Source: Desulfovibrio aminophilus (GTDB taxonomy: Bacteria; Desulfobacterota; Desulfovibrionia; Desulfovibrionales; Desulfovibrionaceae). From it: DNA of 64,000 nucleotides. This document shows positions 58,695-64,000 of the stretch, one piece after another. Location of the stretch: positions 1 through 64,000 of the forward strand of contig NZ_JAMHGA010000018.1 of the NCBI RefSeq assembly GCF_023660105.1, given 5' to 3'. The position numbers were made by a program, and so were the translations under genes. A model generated the notes under the pieces. That model was not told the origin of the DNA and did not search any database. It was given only the letters and a program-made list of their open reading frames with translations. Position 1 is the stretch's first letter. Each line of letters opens with the position of its first letter.

Positions 58695-59786
58695 ATGAAC
58701 GGCGCGAGCGGTTTCGGATGGCGGCAAGGGGACTCCGCGTTTCCCGTGGGCCGGGCCGATGCCGGGAACGGGGTGGCGACGGACGGGTGGCATGAACGCA
58801 CCGTCCTGGTGGTGGACGACGAGGCCCTCATCTGCGCCCAACTGGGCGAGATACTGGAGGCCGCCGGCTACCGGCTGGCCGGGACGGCGGCCTCCGCCGA
58901 GCAGGCCGTGGCCCGGGCCAGGGCGCTGGCCCCGGACCTGGTGCTCATGGACATCGTCATGCCCGGCGAGACCGACGGCCTGGACGCCTGCCGGATCATC
59001 CAGGAGGAAATGGGCATCCCGGTGATCCTGGTCACGGCCCACGGCTTCGAGGCCAACCAGGACCGGGTGCGCGGCGTCGCGCCCTACGGCTACGTGCTCA
59101 AGCCCTATTCCGACGAACAGATCCTGGCCGCCGTGGAGGTGGCCCTGTCGCGGCGGCGCACCGAATGCGCCTCGTCGCGGGCCCTGGGCCTGCGCGTGCG
59201 CGAAACCCACCACCGGGCCAAGAACAGCTTCATGCTGGCCCACAGCCTGCTGCGCCTGCGCCAGGAGGAGGCCGGTTCCGAGGAGGCCCGCCGCAGCCTG
59301 GGCGAGGCCGCCGGACAGGTCTACTCCCTGGCCAAGATTCACGAACATCTGCACGGCCTGGGCGAGGACGAGAGCGTGGACTGCCGGAGCTACCTGGAAG
59401 GACTGGTCGCGGCCCTGCGCAAGGCCTTCGGCCCGGCCGCCCAGCGGGTCCGCGTGGAGCTGGACGCCGCCGACCTGCGCCTGCCCGCGGCCCAGGCCAT
59501 CCCCTGCGGCCTGGTGCTCAACGAGTTGCTGACCAACGTCTTCAAGCACGCCTTCCCCGGAGGGGGGGGCGGCACCGTCTGGGTCGGCCTGCGCGCGGGC
59601 GGGGAGACCATCCGCCTGGAGGTCCGCGACGACGGCGTGGGCTTCGCGCCCGCCGAGCGGGCGCGGCACGAGGGCCTGGGCATGGAGCTCATTTCGGCCC
59701 TGGCCGAGCAGCTGGGCGGCTGGTTCCGCCGCACCGAGTCCGAGGGCGGGGCGGCCTGCCTCCTGGAGTTCCCGCGCCAGCCCTGA
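58695..59786 (+). CDS. Receiver domain-HisKA_2 kinase hybrid
   Basis: The 363-residue protein has reversed architecture. An N-terminal receiver (about 36-155, phospho-site in VLMDIVMPGETDG, KPYSDEQI) is followed by a HisKA_2 domain (THHRAKNSFMLAHSLLRLR) and an HATPase domain (LNELLTNVFKHAFPGG, DDGVGFAP). There is no DNA-binding output, so it is a signalling relay or receiver-controlled kinase. The start at 58695 is chosen because the receiver begins soon after; the ribosome site (GGAGGCGAGGCTGC) is acceptable. Confidence 0.88.
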   Translation: MNGASGFGWRQGDSAFPVGRADAGNGVATDGWHERTVLVVDDEALICAQLGEILEAAGYRLAGTAASAEQAVARARALAPDLVLMDIVMPGETDGLDACRIIQEEMGIPVILVTAHGFEANQDRVRGVAPYGYVLKPYSDEQILAAVEVALSRRRTECASSRALGLRVRETHHRAKNSFMLAHSLLRLRQEEAGSEEARRSLGEAAGQVYSLAKIHEHLHGLGEDESVDCRSYLEGLVAALRKAFGPAAQRVRVELDAADLRLPAAQAIPCGLVLNELLTNVFKHAFPGGGGGTVWVGLRAGGETIRLEVRDDGVGFAPAERARHEGLGMELISALAEQLGGWFRRTESEGGAACLLEFPRQP

Positions 59787-59845
59787 TCCCGGCCGACGGC
59801 CCGAACGCGCTTGCCTGTCGGGGATTCCTCGGGTAAGGGCCCCCC

Positions 59846-60889
59846 ATGAACTCCCGAACCGACGTTCTGGTCCTCTTTTCCGGCGGCCTGGACAGCATCC
59901 TGGCCTGCAAGGTGCTCCAGGACCAGGGGCTCCGGGTCCTGGGCCTGCACTTCGTCACGCCCTTCTTCGGCAAGCCGCGCAAGCTCCCCCTCTGGCGGGA
60001 GACCTACGGCCTGGAGCTGGAGGCCGTGGACGTCTCCGAGGAGTATGCGCGCATGCTGGCCGCCCCGGCCCACGGCTGGGGCAAGGCCCTGAACCCCTGC
60101 GTGGACTGCAAGATCCTCATGCTCTCCAGGGCCCGCGAGATGATGGGCGCGTATGGGGCCAAGGCCCTGGCCAGCGGCGAGGTGGTGGGCCAGCGGCCCA
60201 TGTCCCAGCGCCGCGACGCCCTGAACATCATCAGCCGCGACGCCGGGGTCCGGGGCGTGCTTGTGCGGCCGCTCAGCGCCCTGCTCGTGGAGCCCACGGC
60301 CGTGGAGGAGGCGGGTTTCGTCGACCGCTCCCGGCTCCTGGACATCGGCGGCCGCGGCCGCAAGCGCCAGCTGGCCCTGGCCACGGAATACGGCATCGTG
60401 GACATCCCCACCCCGGCCGGGGGCTGCTGCCTCACCGAGCCGGAGGCCGCCGCGCGCATCTGCAAGGCCTACGCCCACCGGGCCGCGCCCTCTCCGGCGG
60501 ACTGCCGCCTGGCCGGGATCGGCCGCCAGTACTGGGCCGGGGATCTCTGGCTCTCCGTGGGCCGCAACGAGTCCGACAACCGCCGCCTGGAGGCCCTGGC
60601 CGAGCCCGGGGACATCCTCTTCAAGACCCGGCACTTCCCCGGCCCCCTGGCCCTGGGCCGGGGCGGCTCGGGCGCCTGGGACCCCGAGGCCGTGCGCGAC
60701 GCGGCCGCCTTCACGGCCTCCTTCTCGCCCAAGGCCGCGCGCGTGGGCGGGCCGGTGGAGGTGGGCCTGACCCGCGACGGCCGCCTGGCCCAGGTCCTGG
60801 TCCAGCCGGAGCGGAACACCCCCCTGGGCTGGGCCGAGCCCACCCCGGACTTCCTGCGCGAGTGGAAGGCCGCCCGCGCGGAGCGCTGA
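59846..60889 (+). CDS. PP-loop ATPase, tRNA-thiolation (MnmA/ThiI)-like
   Basis: The 347-residue protein has an N-terminal PP-loop (LFSGGLDSILACKVL), a CVDCK motif (about residue 90) and GGCCLTEPEAAARI (about residue 195). These are reminiscent of MnmA-type tRNA 2-thiouridylases with two catalytic Cys. The C-terminal half (DCRLAGIGRQYWAGD…) differs from MnmA and is not recognised. Role by inference: ATP-dependent tRNA sulfur modification. Confidence 0.7.
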   Translation: MNSRTDVLVLFSGGLDSILACKVLQDQGLRVLGLHFVTPFFGKPRKLPLWRETYGLELEAVDVSEEYARMLAAPAHGWGKALNPCVDCKILMLSRAREMMGAYGAKALASGEVVGQRPMSQRRDALNIISRDAGVRGVLVRPLSALLVEPTAVEEAGFVDRSRLLDIGGRGRKRQLALATEYGIVDIPTPAGGCCLTEPEAAARICKAYAHRAAPSPADCRLAGIGRQYWAGDLWLSVGRNESDNRRLEALAEPGDILFKTRHFPGPLALGRGGSGAWDPEAVRDAAAFTASFSPKAARVGGPVEVGLTRDGRLAQVLVQPERNTPLGWAEPTPDFLREWKAARAER

Positions 60890-60982
60890 CCGCTTTCCCT
60901 TGCCTCCCCGGCGGAAAGGTCTTATCCTCCCGTTCAGCTCCATTCCCGATGAACGGGAGAAACACGTCCAAGGAGGATCGTG

Positions 60983-61714
60983 ATGGTTCCGTATTCGACC
61001 CAGACCGCCCGCGCCCGGACCGAGGTGCTCAGCGCCTTCATGCGCGGAGTGTACGGCTGGATGAGCGCCGGCCTGTTGGTCACGGCCGTGGTCGCCTGGC
61101 TCACCGCCACCAGCCCGGCCCTGTTCGGCCTCGTCTTCAACGTGAATCCGGCCACCGGCGCGGCCGGGCCCAGCATGCTCTTCTGGGTCCTGGTCATCGC
61201 CCAGCTCGGCCTCGTCTTCGCCCTTTCCGGCGCCGTGCAGCGCATGTCCGGCGGCATGGCCACCGGCCTGTTCCTGGCCTACAGCGCCCTCACCGGCGTG
61301 ACGCTCTCGTCCATCTTCCTGGTTTACTCCCTGGGCTCCATCGCCAAGACCTTCCTGGTGGCCTCGGGCATGTTCGGGGCCATGAGCGTCTACGGCCTGG
61401 TCACCCGTCGCGACCTCACCAGGATGGGCAGCTTCCTGTTCATGGGCCTCATCGGCATCGTCCTGGCCTCCCTGGTGAACATGTTCTTCCGCAGCCCCGC
61501 CGCCGACTTCGTCATCTCGGTGCTGGGCGTGATCATCTTCACCGGGCTCACGGCCTACGACACCCAGCGCCTGAAGGACATGGGCGAGGTGGCGGCCTAC
61601 GGCGACGCCGCGGCCCTGCGCCGGGGCACCATCCTGGGCGCGCTGACGCTCTACCTGGACTTCATCAACCTCTTCCTCATGCTCCTGCGTTTCATGGGTC
61701 AGTCCCGCGAGTAG
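60983..61714 (+). CDS. Bax inhibitor-1/YccA family membrane protein
   Basis: The 243-residue protein has seven hydrophobic segments and the BI-1 family pattern (VYGWMSAGLLVTAVVAWLT, YSALTGVTLSSIF, LTAYDTQRLKDM). The ATG at 60983 is six bases after AGGAGG; a GTG at 60980 is too close. Family members act in membrane-protein quality control or calcium flux; the role here is unknown. Confidence 0.92.
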   Translation: MVPYSTQTARARTEVLSAFMRGVYGWMSAGLLVTAVVAWLTATSPALFGLVFNVNPATGAAGPSMLFWVLVIAQLGLVFALSGAVQRMSGGMATGLFLAYSALTGVTLSSIFLVYSLGSIAKTFLVASGMFGAMSVYGLVTRRDLTRMGSFLFMGLIGIVLASLVNMFFRSPAADFVISVLGVIIFTGLTAYDTQRLKDMGEVAAYGDAAALRRGTILGALTLYLDFINLFLMLLRFMGQSRE

Positions 61715-61757
61715 CAGTTCGGGGGGCCCGGCTCCGCCGGGCCCCTTTCCGAGCCCC

Positions 61758-62900
61758 ATGCAGCGGCTCCTCTCCATACAACACTCCCTGCGCCCGGTGC
61801 TGACGCCACTGGGAGCGGTCTACGCCGGGCTCATGGCCCTGCGCCGCCGCTGCTACGAGCGCGGCCTGCTGGCCTCCTGGTCCCCGCCCGCGCCCACGGT
61901 GGCCGTGGGCAACATCGGCTGGGGCGGCACGGGCAAGACGCCCCTGGCGGGCTGGCTCCTGTCCTGGGCCGAGGAGCGCGGCCTGTCCGCCGCCCTGCTG
62001 ACCCGGGGCTATCGCGCCCGGCCCAAGTCCCATCCCTATCATGTCCAGCCCGGGGCCCTGGCCGAGGAGGCCGGGGACGAGCCCTTGCTTCTCGCCCGCC
62101 AGCATCCCCGCGCGGCCGTGGTGGTGGATCCGCTGCGCTCCCGGGGCGGCCGCTTCGCCTGCGAACGCTTCAACCCCAGCCTGATCGTCCTGGACGACGG
62201 CTTCCAGCACTTGGCCGTGGAGCGGGACATGAACCTCGTGCTCCTGCGGGCCGAGGACCTGGCCGACCAATGGGACCGGGTGCTGCCCGCGGGTTCCTGG
62301 CGCGAGGGCCGCTCGGCCCTGTCCCGCGCCGACGCCTTTCTGCTCAAGGTCGGGCCCAAGACCTTCCGGGCCCTGGAACCGCTGCTTCGCGAGCGCCTGG
62401 AGCCCCTGGGCAAGCCGGTGTTCAGCTTCTCCCTGACGCCCGTCGGCTTGCGGGCCCTGTCCGGCGGCGCGCAGCCGGAGCCCGTGGAGGGCGGCTACCT
62501 TCTCGTCTCGGGCGTGGGCAACCCGGCCCAGGTGGAACGCACGGCCGCCGCGCTTCTGGGGAAGCCTCCGGCGCGGCACCTCGTCTTTCCGGATCACCAC
62601 CTCTTCACCAAGCGGGACGTGACCCGCATCCAGATGGAGGCCGGGAGCCTGGGCTGTTCACGCGTGATCTGCACGCCCAAGGACGCGGTCAAGCTCGGGC
62701 CCATGGCCGACGAGACCTTTTCGTCCCTGGACCTGCGGCTGTCCTTCGGGCCGTCGTTGTTCACCCCGGCCCGTTTCGACGAGTGGTTCGGCCGCCGCTG
62801 GGAGACCCTGGAGGTGCGCCGGACGGAACGTCTGGCCCGGGCCGCGCAATCCGCCAAGCCCGGACGGCGTGGAGCCGGAGGAGGGGAGCATGGGGCGTAG
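61758..62900 (+). CDS. lpxK: Tetraacyldisaccharide 4'-kinase
   Basis: The 380-residue lipid A enzyme phosphorylates the 4' position of the disaccharide. It has an N-terminal membrane-associated segment and the Walker A motif GNIGWGGTGKTPL. LLTRGYRARP, DEPLLLARQ and IVLDDGFQH are LpxK signatures. It confirms a Gram-negative outer membrane. It overlaps rnr by 11 bases. Confidence 0.96.
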   Translation: MQRLLSIQHSLRPVLTPLGAVYAGLMALRRRCYERGLLASWSPPAPTVAVGNIGWGGTGKTPLAGWLLSWAEERGLSAALLTRGYRARPKSHPYHVQPGALAEEAGDEPLLLARQHPRAAVVVDPLRSRGGRFACERFNPSLIVLDDGFQHLAVERDMNLVLLRAEDLADQWDRVLPAGSWREGRSALSRADAFLLKVGPKTFRALEPLLRERLEPLGKPVFSFSLTPVGLRALSGGAQPEPVEGGYLLVSGVGNPAQVERTAAALLGKPPARHLVFPDHHLFTKRDVTRIQMEAGSLGCSRVICTPKDAVKLGPMADETFSSLDLRLSFGPSLFTPARFDEWFGRRWETLEVRRTERLARAAQSAKPGRRGAGGGEHGA

Positions 62901-64000
62901 ACGCGGCAAGAAGGTCGAGAAGGAGCGCAGGTCGAACGTGGAGGCCGGGGAACTGCTGGCGCTGTTCCGCGCGAGCAAGAAGCCCTTGTCCGGCCGTGAG
63001 ATTTTCAAGGCCCTGGGCGTGGACAAGTCCGGCCGGGGCAGCGTGCGCGACGGGCTGGCGGAGCTCCTGGAGTCCGGGACCATCATCCAGATCCGCAACG
63101 CCTTCGGCCTGGCCGAGCGCATGCGCCTGGTCACCGGCCGCATGGAGGTCCACCGGGGCGGCATCGGCTTCGTCCTGCCCGACGATCCTCGGCGCAAGGA
63201 CGTCTTCGTTCCGGCCCACGACATGGCCGGGGCCTGGCACGGCGACCGGGTGGTGGCGGCCATCGTGCGCGAGCGCAAGGACCGCCGGGCCGAGGGCCGG
63301 GTGGTGCGCATCCTGGAGCGCGGCCGCAAGACCCTCACGGCCAAGGTGCTCAAGCGCATGGGCCAGGTCTTCCTCTGCCGCCCCACGGACCCGCGCCTGG
63401 ACTTCGGGGTCATGGCCGCGCCCAAAAACAAGGGACTCAAGCCCGAGCCGGGCCTGATCGTGACCCTGGAGCCCGGCGAGCAGGTGGAGTTCCGCCTCTG
63501 GGAGGGCGAAATCCTGGACGTGCTCGGCCCGGAGCATGACGTGGCGGTCCAGGAGGCTCTGGTCAAGACGAACCACTCCATCCCCACGCGCTTTCCGTCC
63601 CCGGCCCTGGACCAGGCCGAGTCCCTGCCCGAGGCCCCCGGCCCCGAGGATTTCCGCGACCGCGAGGACCTGCGCGCGCTGCCCTTCGTGACCATCGACG
63701 GGGCCACGGCCCGGGACTTCGACGACGCGGTCTACGTGGAGACGCGCGGCCGGGGCTTCCGGCTCTGGGTGGCCATCGCGGACGTGGCCCACTATGTCCG
63801 GCCCGGCACGCCCCTGGACCGCGAGGCCGAGGAGCGCGGCAACTCCTACTATTTCCCCCGCTCGGTGGAGCCCATGTTCCCGGAGCGGCTGTCCAACGGC
63901 CTGTGCAGCCTGAACCCGGACACGCCCCGGCTGGCCATGGCCGTGCGCCTGGACTGCTCGGCCAAGGGCGTTCCCGGCGACTTCAGCGTTTTTCCGGCGG
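62890..64000 (+). CDS. rnr: Ribonuclease R, 5' part (runs off the window)
   Basis: The first 370 residues show a winged-helix N-terminus (SGREIFKALGVDKSGRGSVRDGLAELL), cold-shock domains (GGIGFVLPDDPRRKDVFVP) and the start of the RNB catalytic domain. ATARDFDDAVYVE holds the metal-binding aspartates, and FPERLSNGLCSLN matches RNB. It degrades structured RNA 3' to 5'. The stop lies beyond position 64000. Confidence 0.95.
   Translation, partial: MGRRRGKKVEKERRSNVEAGELLALFRASKKPLSGREIFKALGVDKSGRGSVRDGLAELLESGTIIQIRNAFGLAERMRLVTGRMEVHRGGIGFVLPDDPRRKDVFVPAHDMAGAWHGDRVVAAIVRERKDRRAEGRVVRILERGRKTLTAKVLKRMGQVFLCRPTDPRLDFGVMAAPKNKGLKPEPGLIVTLEPGEQVEFRLWEGEILDVLGPEHDVAVQEALVKTNHSIPTRFPSPALDQAESLPEAPGPEDFRDREDLRALPFVTIDGATARDFDDAVYVETRGRGFRLWVAIADVAHYVRPGTPLDREAEERGNSYYFPRSVEPMFPERLSNGLCSLNPDTPRLAMAVRLDCSAKGVPGDFSVFPA

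Overview
The window looks like chromosome of a GC-rich deltaproteobacterium, probably a member of the Desulfovibrionaceae. That placement rests on gene content and order (recA next to alaS, rplM-rpsI, lpxK-rnr, PDC-type chemoreceptors, BtsSR/CstA and Dms modules) and is an inference, not an alignment. There are two contrasting parts: an accessory part (about 1-35,000) and a dense core part (about 35,000-64,000).

Positions 1-18,446 carry a complete type I-E CRISPR-Cas locus: cas3, then cse1-cse2-cas7-cas5-cas6e-cas1-cas2 and a leader. A 103-repeat/102-spacer array follows (10,041-16,292), then an unrecognised gene and a tyrosine integrase. The integrase abuts a remnant of the 3' half of tRNA-Pro(UGG), which is followed by what looks like that tRNA's terminator. 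The CRISPR locus therefore probably sits in an integrated genomic island whose right end is at about 18,446.

The most interesting stretch is the gap between cas3 and cse1 (3,098-4,078). It holds an XRE-type regulator gene, then a degenerate two-repeat mini-CRISPR (3,593-3,672), then a RelE-like toxin gene 25 bp ahead of cse1. The spacer-like part of the mini-CRISPR matches 16 of 20 bases of a site that has a 5'-AAG PAM and overlaps the -35 box of the only evident promoter of toxin and Cascade. Three of the four mismatches fall at positions 6, 12 and 18, the flipped-out positions in I-E targeting. This is the signature of a Cascade-dependent RNA repressor (CreA/CreR type) that both guards the CRISPR locus with a toxin and could autoregulate the Cascade operon.

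Positions 18,447-35,032 hold an anaerobic respiration and sensing module. It has two three-subunit molybdenum oxidoreductases (one clear DmsABC, one of unknown substrate), two TorD-like chaperones, an FmdE/MoeA-like fusion, a multi-cluster ferredoxin and a PDC chemoreceptor. It ends with a sensor kinase that has a solute-binding sensor domain, and a NarL-type regulator. Codon choice differs visibly from the core genes to its right. The module is likely regulated from a repeat-rich promoter region near 18,651-18,705.

Positions 35,033-64,000 are core-like. They include a BASS transporter, ilvB-ilvN behind a valine-rich leader peptide and attenuator, a BtsR-BtsS-CstA pyruvate-sensing type operon, and a second chemoreceptor paralogous to the first. 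Further on are yajQ, a NikL-like protein, an HD-domain protein, rlmD, a radical SAM/polysaccharide deacetylase pair, rplM-rpsI, alaS and recA. The right end carries a HisKA_2 kinase with a partner regulator-kinase, a PP-loop ATPase, a BI-1 family protein, lpxK and the start of rnr.
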